Positions 1 to 7,409 of a stretch of DNA of 9,783 nucleotides are shown in pieces. The position numbers and the translations under genes are program-made. The stretch is from an uncultured Steroidobacteraceae bacterium. Lineage in GTDB: Bacteria; Pseudomonadota; Gammaproteobacteria; Steroidobacterales; Steroidobacteraceae. How positions within the stretch are numbered: position 1 is the stretch's first letter; every line of letters begins with the position of its first letter. The notes beneath the pieces are model-generated. The model was not told the DNA's origin, did not search any database, and saw only the letters and a list, made by a program, of their open reading frames with translations. The stretch is taken from contig CATPBM010000228.1 in assembly GCA_955652625.1 (NCBI GenBank), forward strand, positions 1-9,783, read 5' to 3'.

Positions 1-644
1 ACACGCATGTCGTCATCGCCACCGGCTCGCGGTGGGCGCGGCTGCTGTACTCGGCGCTCGAGATCCCGGCCGGCCACCTCGAGGCTCCCGATGTGTCCAC
101 TCCCGATGACGTCGCCGGCGGCGCGCAGCTCGCAGGGCCTGTGGTGATCTACGACTTCGACAACTACTACATGGGGAGCGTGCTCGCGGAGCACCTGGCG
201 CGCGGCGGGCAGCGCGTCAGCTACGTGACGCCTGCCGGGCATGCCTCGGCGTGGGCCATCATGAGCAACGAGCAGCCGCAGATTCACCGCGCCCTGTGGT
301 CCGCGGGAATTGCGCTGCATACGCTCGCGCGCGTCACGGGGTTCGCGCACGGTGAGCTCACGCTGTCGAACCAGTTCACGAACGTCGAGACGCAGCTTGC
401 CTGCCGGTCCCTGGTGATCGTCGGCGCGCGCTTTGCGAACGATTCGCTGCACGCCGCGCTCCTGGGGCGGCCGGAGGAACTCGCCCGCGCCGGGATCCAA
501 TCGGTCACGCGCATCGGCGATGCCCTGGCGCCCGGGGCCATCGTGCACGCCGTGCACAGCGGGCACCGCTATGCCCGGGAGCTGGATGCCGACCCCGCGA
601 GCCTGACGTACCGGCGCGATGCGCCCCTGGAGAGGCTGACGTGA
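1..644 (+). CDS. C-terminal part of a TMADH/dimethylglycine-dehydrogenase-type flavoprotein (5' end outside window)
   Basis: Open from the left edge in the frame whose first complete codon is at 3; the stop is TGA 642-644. About 213 residues are visible, roughly the last third of a family whose members are near 700 residues, so the N-terminal flavin-binding barrel lies outside the window. The visible part starts with HVVIATGSRW, then an internal nucleotide-fold segment (VVIYDFDNYYMGSVLAEHL) and a C-terminal IGDALAP...SGHRYARELD stretch, followed by YRRD. From memory these match the C-terminal dinucleotide domain of trimethylamine dehydrogenase and its relatives (dimethylglycine, N-methylproline and stachydrine-pathway demethylases). 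Such enzymes remove N-methyl groups oxidatively in the cytoplasm. The next gene begins inside its stop codon, and that gene is a betaine-demethylase-like oxygenase, which supports an N-demethylation role. A 2,4-dienoyl-CoA-reductase-like enzyme is the alternative. The ATG-like starts inside this frame (for example the GTG at 93) are internal codons. Confidence 0.85.
   Translation, partial: THVVIATGSRWARLLYSALEIPAGHLEAPDVSTPDDVAGGAQLAGPVVIYDFDNYYMGSVLAEHLARGGQRVSYVTPAGHASAWAIMSNEQPQIHRALWSAGIALHTLARVTGFAHGELTLSNQFTNVETQLACRSLVIVGARFANDSLHAALLGRPEELARAGIQSVTRIGDALAPGAIVHAVHSGHRYARELDADPASLTYRRDAPLERLT
629..635 (+). promoter_or_regulatory. Shine-Dalgarno site for the Rieske oxygenase
   Basis: GGAGAGG lies five bases before the GTG at 641, inside the end of the upstream flavoprotein gene. 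It is the strongest ribosome binding site in the first operon and fixes the GTG start, which overlaps the upstream TGA as GTGA. Confidence 0.75.
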
Positions 645-1804
645 GCGTGCGCGAGCCGCCCCCGCGCGTGGCCGGTCTGGAGCCGACGTTGCCCTCGAGC
701 TGGTACCGCGACGCGCACGTGTTTGCCATAGAAAAGGAGCGGATTTTCTGCCGCGAATGGTTGTGCGTCGGCCGCGAAGAGGAGCTCATTGGAGCGGGCT
801 CGTTTCGGTTGCTCGACCTCTTTGGCGAGAGCGTCATTTTGTTGCGCAACCGCGGCGCTGAATTGCGCGCCTTCCACAACGTCTGCCGGCATCGCGGTAC
901 GCGGCTGTGCCAGGACGCGCCGGCTACCGGCTCCGGCAGCCACGCGGCCCTGGGCGGCGGCATCGCCGCGGGACGAATCACCTGTCCGTATCACCAATGG
1001 ACCTACGATCTCGACGGACACCTTATCGCCGCGCCTCATATGAGCACCGAGCCGGATTTCGACAAGGCACTCTTCAGCCTGTATCCGCTGGGCCTTGCGT
1101 GCTGGGGCGGCTTCGTGTTCCTGAACCTGACTGCCTCGCGCGCGGCACCATTCTCGCAGCAGCTCGGCTCAATGCCGGAGCGCCTCGCGCGCTATCCCTT
1201 GAGCGAGCTGCGCATCGGCCACACGATTCGCTACCAGGTGGCCGCGAACTGGAAGGTGATCTGCGAGAACTACAATGAGTGCTACCACTGCGCCGGCGTG
1301 CATCCGGAGCTGTGCGCCGTAGTGCCGGCGTTCCGTGAGCGCGGCGGCGCCAATCTCGACTGGGCGCGCGGCATCCCGCATCGGCCCGGCGCCTATACGT
1401 TCACGGCCTCGGGTACGACCCGGCGGCGCGCGTTCCCGAGCCTGAACGAGGATGAGCGCGTGCGCCACAAGGGCGAGCTGGTGTATCCGAACCTGTTCAT
1501 CAGTCTCGCCTGCGATCACGTCGCGGTGTTCATTCTCGAGCCGCGCAGCGCCGCGCACACCACCATCGCCTGTCACTTCCTGTTCGAACCCTACGAGATC
1601 GGCAAGAGCGACTTCGATCCGGGCGACGCCACCGAATTCTGGGATCTGGTCAACCGCCAGGACTGGGCGATTTGCGAGGCGGTGCAGCAGGGGATCAGCG
1701 CGCGCGTCCACGAACGCGGCTACTACGCTCCCATGGAGGATTTCAGCCTCGACATCCGTCGCTACGTCATGGAACGGATCGGCGACGCGCTCGATACGCC
1801 GTGA
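641..1804 (+). CDS. Rieske non-heme iron oxygenase, betaine/carnitine N-demethylase type
   Basis: 387 residues from a GTG start that overlaps the previous stop. It is the oxygenase component of a two-component system; its ferredoxin-type reductase partner is not in the window. The Rieske cluster ligands are C82 and H84 (VCRHRGTRLC) with C115 and H118 (CPYHQW). The mononuclear iron site is at 210-221 (NYNECYHCAGVH), with H216 and H221; a downstream aspartate in NRQDW (about D341) is the likely third ligand. E213 occupies the position that bridges the two metal centres. A glutamate there is characteristic of the choline/carnitine/glycine-betaine group, whereas aromatic dioxygenases have aspartate. 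Glycine betaine, stachydrine, carnitine or a related N-methylated compound is therefore the likely substrate; I cannot choose among them, so no symbol is given. Oddity: 30 residues separate H84 and C115, against about 15-17 usually, because of a Gly/Ala/Ser-rich insert. Confidence 0.93.
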   Translation: MSVREPPPRVAGLEPTLPSSWYRDAHVFAIEKERIFCREWLCVGREEELIGAGSFRLLDLFGESVILLRNRGAELRAFHNVCRHRGTRLCQDAPATGSGSHAALGGGIAAGRITCPYHQWTYDLDGHLIAAPHMSTEPDFDKALFSLYPLGLACWGGFVFLNLTASRAAPFSQQLGSMPERLARYPLSELRIGHTIRYQVAANWKVICENYNECYHCAGVHPELCAVVPAFRERGGANLDWARGIPHRPGAYTFTASGTTRRRAFPSLNEDERVRHKGELVYPNLFISLACDHVAVFILEPRSAAHTTIACHFLFEPYEIGKSDFDPGDATEFWDLVNRQDWAICEAVQQGISARVHERGYYAPMEDFSLDIRRYVMERIGDALDTP

Positions 1805-3111
1805 CCGCGCCAGCGGCGGCCGCTGGCCGGCTCGCGCCTGTGCCGCGCATGCGCGTGCGCTGGAAGATTTTCCTGTTCCTGTTCGGCTTCGGCCTGATCG
1901 CGTACCTGCAGCAAAAAAGCCTCACGGTTGCCAGCTACCGCATGATGCCGGAGCTCGGCCTGACGCAGATGCAGATCGGCTGGCTGGAGACGGCCTTTGT
2001 CGTCGGTTACACGCTCATGCAGTTTCCGGGCGGCGTGCTCGGACAGCGCCTCGGGGCGCGGGCGATGTTCATCGCGATCAGCCTCGTGGCGTTCGTCGCG
2101 ACCATGAGTACGCCGCTCGCTCCGCTCGTGCTGCAGGGAAGCCTGCTGTTCGGGGCGCTGCTCGGGGCGCAGTTGCTGCTCGGTCTTGCGCAGGGCCCGA
2201 TCTTCCCCTTGTCAGCCGGTGTCTTCGAAACCTGGTTCACGGCCGACAAATGGCCGCTCGTGCAGGGGTTGCAGAGCCTGGGTCTGGGACTCGGCGCGGC
2301 TCTGGCTCCGCCGCTCATCTCATGGCTGATGTCCGAGTTCGATTGGCAGCGCGCGCTCGCCTGGACGACCCTCCCCGCGCTCATTCTTATTGGCGCGTGG
2401 GCATGGTATGGGCGCAATACGCCGGCCGAGCATCCGGCGGTCAGCGCGGCTGAGCTCGCGGAACTTGGCCCGCAGCCCCCGCGTGTGAACTGCGCGATCT
2501 CGTGGCCCGGTGTCTGGGCGCTGATGAAGAACCGGGACGTGCTGCTGCTTACCGGCTCCTACGTGTGCATGAACTACGTGTTTTACCTGCTCTCCAACTG
2601 GTGCTTCCTGTACCTGGTGCAGGAGCGGCACTTCACCATGCTCGAGAGCGGCTGGCTGGCCACCACCCCGCCGCTCGCGGCCGCCGTCGGCGCCGGCGTG
2701 GGCGGTAAGCTTGCGAGCGTGCTGGGAACCCGTTACGGCATCCGCAAGGGGTTGAGGATCCTTCCCCTGATTTCGCTCCCCGCCGCCGGCGTGCTGCTGT
2801 TCGCGGCGGTCGATGCGGCGAACGGCTACGTCGCGGTCGCCGCGCTCGCGCTGTGCTTTGCCGCCGTCGAGCTCAATGAGGGCCCGTATTGGGCCGCCAT
2901 CATGCACGTCGGCCGTGCGGATACGATGTCGGCCTCGGGTCTTCTCAATACCGGCGGCAACCTCGGTGGGGTGATCGCGCTGCCGGTGGTCGGGTACCTC
3001 TCCGGCCACCACGCCTGGAACACGGCTTTTCTGATCGGTATGGCGTTCGCCGCGGCCAGCGCGGCCGCGTGGCTGTGGGTGGATCCGACCCGTCGCGTGG
3101 CGAGCGCTTAG
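1801..3111 (+). CDS. MFS transporter, anion:cation symporter (ACS)-like
   Basis: A hydrophobic polytopic inner-membrane protein of 436 residues if started at the GTG at 1801, which overlaps the oxygenase stop (GTGA) in the same style as the junction before it. An ATG at 1849 would give 420 residues; neither has a convincing Shine-Dalgarno site, and the frame is open further upstream only as a shadow. A loop resembling the MFS signature is present (GGVLGQRLGAR, with Gln in place of the usual acidic residue). LGLAQGPIFPLSAGVF and GRNTPAEHPAVSAAEL match segments typical of the ACS family, which moves organic anions such as glucarate, phthalate or tartrate by proton symport. In this operon it probably imports the carboxylated N-methyl substrate of the oxygenase and flavoprotein. 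The last codons converge on the hydrolase gene, with stop codons overlapping. Confidence 0.92.
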   Translation: MTAPAAAAGRLAPVPRMRVRWKIFLFLFGFGLIAYLQQKSLTVASYRMMPELGLTQMQIGWLETAFVVGYTLMQFPGGVLGQRLGARAMFIAISLVAFVATMSTPLAPLVLQGSLLFGALLGAQLLLGLAQGPIFPLSAGVFETWFTADKWPLVQGLQSLGLGLGAALAPPLISWLMSEFDWQRALAWTTLPALILIGAWAWYGRNTPAEHPAVSAAELAELGPQPPRVNCAISWPGVWALMKNRDVLLLTGSYVCMNYVFYLLSNWCFLYLVQERHFTMLESGWLATTPPLAAAVGAGVGGKLASVLGTRYGIRKGLRILPLISLPAAGVLLFAAVDAANGYVAVAALALCFAAVELNEGPYWAAIMHVGRADTMSASGLLNTGGNLGGVIALPVVGYLSGHHAWNTAFLIGMAFAAASAAAWLWVDPTRRVASA

Positions 3112-5108
3112 GGCACCGGCGCTTCTGCGACGACGGCGTGGCCACCCAGCCTGCCGCGTGCCGCGGCACGCGCCTCGCTGACGCCTTCCGGCCAGCTGAG
3201 TTCGAGCGTGCCGCGGATCGCGTCCGCACCTTGCAGCACGACCCTCGCGTGGACCACTCCCGTGCGGCCCGGCCAGTCGATGCGCCCGGACACACCGACG
3301 TCCTCGGTCCAGCGCAGGTCGCGAAGACTCAGGCGATAGCCGGCCGCCGCGCTCGAGACGCTGAACGTACCGCCGCGCAATCCCACACCGTTCCCGCTAC
3401 CGTTGTCGCGGGCGCGGGCGATGGCGTCCTCGCACGTCAGCAGCGCCGCACTCACGGCCCGCAGTTGCTCCTCGCCCACCTCGCTGCCCGCGAGCGCGTG
3501 CGCGGGTGCGAGCTCGCGCATCCGGCGCGCGAAGCGCGCCACGAGACGCACGGGCGGCACGGCCGCGGCACAGCTCTGATCGCCGCTCGTAAGGTTCACC
3601 ATGAAATGCCGCACCAGGATCGCGCCGCACTCGCTGCGTGAGTGCGGCAGCGCGTTGACGTGAAAACCGTTGACGATGACAACATGACGCGCGTGCGGAA
3701 AGCGGGCCGCGGCCGCGCTCCCGTCGGCGATGCCGGTCATGTTGTCCAGCTCGCCGGAAACGACCAGAACCGGAACCTCAGGATACGGGGAAGTCTCCGG
3801 GACGAGCGGCAGCGCGGCTGAGTGGCGCTCCCTGGCGGGCCACTGCACACACTCGTCGATAAAGGCATAGTCGAGCGGCATTCTGCGATATTCGTCGATC
3901 GTGAAGGGTGCATAGGTATCGGGCGCCTGTAACTTGCGCTGAGCGATCAGCTGCTCACGCGCCGCGATCCGTGCCTCAGGCTGTAGAGTCATGTCGAAAA
4001 TCTGCGGTGGACCCTGGCAGAAGACCGCCGCCGCGAGGCCGGCGCTGAATTTCGCGGGCGCGCGCGTAGGATCGCGCGAGTCCGTCCCCGCAAGCGCTTC
4101 CGCCATGAGTCTCAGCAGCGGCGCCTGGTCCCCGCCCGTGAAGGCGCGCGCGGCGGCATCCGCTTCCCGCACCGTCGCGTAGGCGGGCGCACCGCCGAAC
4201 ATGACGATCGCCAGCGCGCTCGCATCGGCGTTGAAACTCATGAGCCGGCCGTCGCCGTAGCGCGCGCGGGCCGTGAAGGGCCTGGCGCGCAGCAGCGCGA
4301 GTGCCGGGGCGACGTGCTCGAGCGAGCTTCCGGGGATAGCCTGGCAATCGGGGGCGCGCTCGCAGGCGCGGTTGAACTTGTCGCGCATCGCGGGCGCATA
4401 GTGCGGATACCACGCGTAGTCGGGGCCATCGAGCGGATAGGCGCCATCGAGCACCAGCGAGCGGAGCCTCTGCGGATGGCGCAGCGCGAAAACCTGCGCG
4501 AAGTAGGTGCCGTACGAGTTTCCGTACAGGTTGACGCGTCCGATCGCCAGCGCGTCGAGGACCGCCGCGAGGTCATCCGCCGCCAGCGCGGTGCTGTACA
4601 GCGAGGCCGCGGAACCGAGCGAGCGTCCGCAGGCGCCGATATCGGCCTCGGTGAGCGCCGGTGCGTCCTGCAACGGTCTGCAGCGCAGTGCGCCGGAGCG
4701 GCCGGTGCCGCGATTGTCTATGATCAGCACGTCGTAGTCGTGCCGCAGTGTCCCGAAGAGAGCCAGATATTCGTCACGGGCCCCGGTGGCCGGATAGCCC
4801 GGGCCGCCCTCGGTGGCGACCAGGGTGCCGGCAGCGGCTCCGGGCGAGGTGTGCGGGTAATACTCGAAGTAGACCGGCAGGGTCCCGGGGACCGCACCTG
4901 CGGGATCAAGAGGGCGTGACAGGATGGCACACCATGGCGCCCTTGTCTGACAGCGGCGCAAAGTGAGTTGCCCCACGGTGAGGGTGGTGAGCGCCGCCGC
5001 TGGCCCGCTTGCAGCATTCGCCGCCGCCGGTACCCGCGCCTGCGACGCACACAGGTGCGCCAGCAGCACGCCGGGAATCAGGAACCGCCAATGGGCAGCG
5101 CAACGCAC
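3108..5108 (-). CDS. Secreted alpha/beta hydrolase, S33 / TAP-like
   Basis: 666 residues from the GTG at 5108. The N-terminus is a plausible Sec signal: a short basic start (MRCAAHWRF), a hydrophobic core (LIPGVLLAHLC), and a possible cleavage near SQA at 22-24, so it should act outside the cytoplasm. Fold motifs in order: oxyanion-hole GGPG at 101-104, DNRGTGRS at 131-138, nucleophile elbow GNSYG with S198, acid D455 in SGELD, and H483 in GFH. These are the catalytic features of prolyl-aminopeptidase-like S33 enzymes and mycobacterial/Streptomyces TAP-type exported peptidases. About 150 residues after the catalytic histidine are predicted, by eye, as a helix-rich then beta-rich extension of unknown role. 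The frame stays open far upstream, but that stretch lies opposite the phosphatase gene and is not coding. An ATG at 5165 would add 19 residues and overlap the divergent gene by 12 bp, so I prefer 5108. No clear Shine-Dalgarno site is seen. Substrate unknown; peptide or ester. Confidence 0.86.
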   Translation of the reverse strand: MRCAAHWRFLIPGVLLAHLCASQARVPAAANAASGPAAALTTLTVGQLTLRRCQTRAPWCAILSRPLDPAGAVPGTLPVYFEYYPHTSPGAAAGTLVATEGGPGYPATGARDEYLALFGTLRHDYDVLIIDNRGTGRSGALRCRPLQDAPALTEADIGACGRSLGSAASLYSTALAADDLAAVLDALAIGRVNLYGNSYGTYFAQVFALRHPQRLRSLVLDGAYPLDGPDYAWYPHYAPAMRDKFNRACERAPDCQAIPGSSLEHVAPALALLRARPFTARARYGDGRLMSFNADASALAIVMFGGAPAYATVREADAAARAFTGGDQAPLLRLMAEALAGTDSRDPTRAPAKFSAGLAAAVFCQGPPQIFDMTLQPEARIAAREQLIAQRKLQAPDTYAPFTIDEYRRMPLDYAFIDECVQWPARERHSAALPLVPETSPYPEVPVLVVSGELDNMTGIADGSAAAARFPHARHVVIVNGFHVNALPHSRSECGAILVRHFMVNLTSGDQSCAAAVPPVRLVARFARRMRELAPAHALAGSEVGEEQLRAVSAALLTCEDAIARARDNGSGNGVGLRGGTFSVSSAAAGYRLSLRDLRWTEDVGVSGRIDWPGRTGVVHARVVLQGADAIRGTLELSWPEGVSEARAAARGRLGGHAVVAEAPVP

Positions 5109-5153
5109 GTGCCGGGAGTGTACCGGGATTTTCCGGCACGGTACTCTTGCGGC
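5109..5153. promoter_or_regulatory. Compact divergent control region with repeated/inverted CCGG elements
   Basis: These 45 bp separate the divergent start codons of the hydrolase and phosphatase genes. GTGCCGG at 5109-5115 is matched by a perfect inverted copy, CCGGCAC, at 5133-5139. A near copy in direct orientation, GTACCGG, sits at 5120-5126, six bases from the inverted copy. GTGCCGGGA and GTACCGGGA are also 11 bp apart as direct repeats, one helical turn. This is a plausible operator for a dimeric regulator of both genes. I see no good -35/-10 pair and no Shine-Dalgarno site for either gene, so short-leader or leaderless transcripts are possible. Confidence 0.4.
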
Positions 5154-6284
5154 ATGGTCCAACATGCATTGCGGCTCGCTTGCTGCGCCCTGGCTCTGAC
5201 CTTCATCGCACCCGGCCAGCCGGCACACGCGCAGGCCCCGGACACGCGCAGCACGCGCAACGTGGTCTTGATCGTCAGCGACGGTCTTCGCTGGCAGGAG
5301 ATTTTCACTGGCGCGGATCCCACACTGCTGACCGAGAAAAATGGCGGCATCTGGGACAAGGAACAGGACCTGCGCCGCGAGTTCTGGCGTGAGGATGTGA
5401 ACGAGCGCCGTCGTCTCCTGTTTCCCTTCCTGTGGACGACCGTCGCCGCGCACGGTCAGATCTTCGGCAACCAGACGAAGGGCAGCATTGCGCGCGTCAC
5501 CAATGGCCTGGCGTTCTCGTATCCCGGTTACAACGAGATGCTGACCGGTCATCCCGATCCACGGATCAACTCCAATGCATTTGGTCCGAATCCGAATGTC
5601 TCGGTCTTCGAATGGCTTGACACGCAGCCCGACCTGCACGGCCGGGTGAGTGTTTACGCTACCTGGGCGATCTTCAAGGACATCTTCAACGTGCAGCGCA
5701 GCCACCTGCCCATGCGGGTCGGATGGGATGCGCCCTATCAGGGCAAGCTCAACGCCCGGCAGGAGCTCATGAACGAGCTCTATCGGACGATGACCCGCCT
5801 GGACGATGAGGACGTCTACAACGCGTTTCAGCAGATCCCGCTGCTCGATTCGTTCGCCGAGCATCAGCCGCGCGTGCTGTTCGTCGGTTACGGCGAAACC
5901 GACAACTGGGGGCACGCGGGCCGTTACGATCTTCTCCTGCACAGCGCGCACGCCTTCGATCACTTCGTCGAGGAGCTGTGGAATACGCTGCAGCGTCTGC
6001 CGGCCTATCGTGACCAGACGACTTTCATCATCACGACCGATCATGGCCGCGGCAGCGGACCTGTCGAGTGGAAAGAGCACGGCGTCGAAGAGAAGGGCTC
6101 GGAAAACATCTGGATCGCCGTGCTCGGTCCGGACACGCCCGCACTCGGAGAGCGCCACGACACTGCGGAAGTTCATCAGGCGCAGATCGCCGCTACCGTG
6201 GCCGCGCTGCTGGGCAAGGACTACCCGAAGGCGGTGCCCGCCGCCGCCGCGCCCCTCGCCGACGTGCTGCGCAGGCGCCCATGA
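5154..6284 (+). CDS. Secreted alkaline-phosphatase-superfamily phosphohydrolase
   Basis: 376 residues from the ATG at 5154. Residues 1-26 form a Sec signal with a hydrophobic core (LACCALALTFIA) and an AHA|QA cleavage site, so the enzyme is periplasmic or secreted. Metal and catalytic positions by comparison with the nucleotide pyrophosphatase/phosphodiesterase branch: D43 in VSDGLRW; nucleophile region FSYPGYNEMLTG at 121-132, where S122 falls where those enzymes have threonine; D250 and H254 in GETDNWGHAG; D296/H297 in TTDHGRG; and H341 as the last ligand. This is the full set of two-zinc ligands, so an active phosphomono- or diesterase is likely. The S-x-P-x pattern resembles the sulfatase formylglycine motif, but the required arginine is Tyr126, so a sulfatase is less likely. 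The next gene starts inside its stop codon (ATGA). No Shine-Dalgarno site is obvious. Confidence 0.88.
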   Translation: MVQHALRLACCALALTFIAPGQPAHAQAPDTRSTRNVVLIVSDGLRWQEIFTGADPTLLTEKNGGIWDKEQDLRREFWREDVNERRRLLFPFLWTTVAAHGQIFGNQTKGSIARVTNGLAFSYPGYNEMLTGHPDPRINSNAFGPNPNVSVFEWLDTQPDLHGRVSVYATWAIFKDIFNVQRSHLPMRVGWDAPYQGKLNARQELMNELYRTMTRLDDEDVYNAFQQIPLLDSFAEHQPRVLFVGYGETDNWGHAGRYDLLLHSAHAFDHFVEELWNTLQRLPAYRDQTTFIITTDHGRGSGPVEWKEHGVEEKGSENIWIAVLGPDTPALGERHDTAEVHQAQIAATVAALLGKDYPKAVPAAAAPLADVLRRRP

Positions 6285-7396
6285 GTGCTGGCCGTGTGTC
6301 GAGCCGCCGTGATGTCCTGCGGATGGGTGGCGCCCTGGCGGCAGGTGCCGCGATTGAACGCGCCTTCGCTGGCAGCACCGGATCCGGGTCGATCCTCATT
6401 CTCGGCGGCACGGGCTTCATCGGCCCGCCCCTGACACAGGAAGCGCTGCGCCGGGGATGGAGGGTGACGCATTTCAACCGCGGCAAGAGCGCTGCCCGCG
6501 GCGTGCCGGGCGTGGAGACTTTGATCGGCGATCGCAAAGGGCAACTCGAGTCATTGCGCGGGCGCAAGTGGGATGCGGTCGTCGACGATACCGGGTTCAT
6601 CCCGAAATACGTGAAGATGTGCGCTGAGCTGCTGGCGCCGAACGTCGGTTATTGCCTGTTCATCTCCAGCATCTCGGCCTACGCAAGCTTCGCGAAGCCC
6701 AACGACGAGCGTTCGCCGACGGGGAAGCTGTCAAACCCCGACATCGAGGAGATCACGAACGACACCTACGGCCCGATGAAGGCGCTCTGCGAGCAATACT
6801 GCGCCGATGCCTTCAGGGGGCGGGTCAGCATCGTCAGGCCCGGCTACATCGTGGGACCTCTGGACCGCAGCGATCGCTTCACGTACTGGCCGGTGCGCGC
6901 CTCGAAAGGCGGCGAGATGCTCACCCCGGGCACCCCCGCGGATCCGATACAGATAATCGACGTGCGCGATCTGGCGAGCTGGATGATGAAGCTCGTGCAG
7001 TCGCGTACGACGGGTTACTTCAATGCCGTATCGCCCCCGCGTGCGTTCACGATGGGCGATCTCATCAGCGCCAGTCAGCGTGCATCGCCCAAGGCCGGCA
7101 CGAAGATCACATGGGTGTCGGAGGATTTCCTGGCCACCCACTGGAAGGCCGATGATCTGGATCTGCCGCCGTGGTCACCAACCAAAGGCGAGACGGCGGG
7201 CTCCTCGCTCACCTCGGTGGCGTCAGCCACCCGCGCCGGTCTTCGATCCCGTCCCCTGAAGGACACCGTACGCGATACGCTCGCCTGGTTTCAGTCCCTG
7301 CCCGCGGAGCGCCAGGCGAAGCTGCGCGCCGGCCTTGATCCGCAGAAAGAGGCGGACACGCTGCGCGCCTGGCATTCGAGTCAGGCTCACGGGTAG
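6281..7396 (+). CDS. Tat-signal NAD(P)-dependent epimerase/dehydratase-like protein
   Basis: 371 residues; the ATG overlaps the phosphatase stop. The N-terminus carries a twin-arginine signal (SRRDVLRMGG at 8-17, hydrophobic alanine/glycine segment, AFA|GS cleavage near 30), implying folded export to the periplasm. The mature part begins directly with the Rossmann glycine motif LGGTGFIG (41-48), and continues with a catalytic-type serine in FISSISAY (129-130 area) and YGPMK, giving Tyr163-x3-Lys167 of the extended short-chain dehydrogenase family. It resembles the atypical branch that includes chloroplast CSP41 and isoflavone-reductase-like proteins. Its substrate is unknown; it is translationally coupled to the phosphatase, so a common substrate or product is likely. 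A pyridine-nucleotide-dependent enzyme outside the cytoplasm must carry its cofactor with it, as Tat-exported glucose-fructose oxidoreductase does. Confidence 0.88.
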   Translation: MSAGRVSSRRDVLRMGGALAAGAAIERAFAGSTGSGSILILGGTGFIGPPLTQEALRRGWRVTHFNRGKSAARGVPGVETLIGDRKGQLESLRGRKWDAVVDDTGFIPKYVKMCAELLAPNVGYCLFISSISAYASFAKPNDERSPTGKLSNPDIEEITNDTYGPMKALCEQYCADAFRGRVSIVRPGYIVGPLDRSDRFTYWPVRASKGGEMLTPGTPADPIQIIDVRDLASWMMKLVQSRTTGYFNAVSPPRAFTMGDLISASQRASPKAGTKITWVSEDFLATHWKADDLDLPPWSPTKGETAGSSLTSVASATRAGLRSRPLKDTVRDTLAWFQSLPAERQAKLRAGLDPQKEADTLRAWHSSQAHG

Positions 7397-7409
7397 GCCA
7401 CCCGCCTAC

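Noticed and set aside
1672..1800. Extension of the transporter start into the oxygenase gene (ATG-like codon at 1672)
   Set aside because: The added residues are Arg-rich and lie inside the oxygenase coding frame. The GTG at 1801 follows the operon's overlap pattern.
5166..6176. Minus-strand frame that extends the hydrolase gene upstream to give about 1,000 residues
   Set aside because: It lies opposite the phosphatase gene, which has a full set of family motifs and a signal peptide. The hydrolase has its own signal peptide at 5108, so the extension is an open shadow of GC-rich sequence.
7335..7409. TTG start that would lengthen the permease by 25 residues
   Set aside because: The added segment is basic, overlaps the epimerase-like gene and is not part of the TauE/SafE family pattern.
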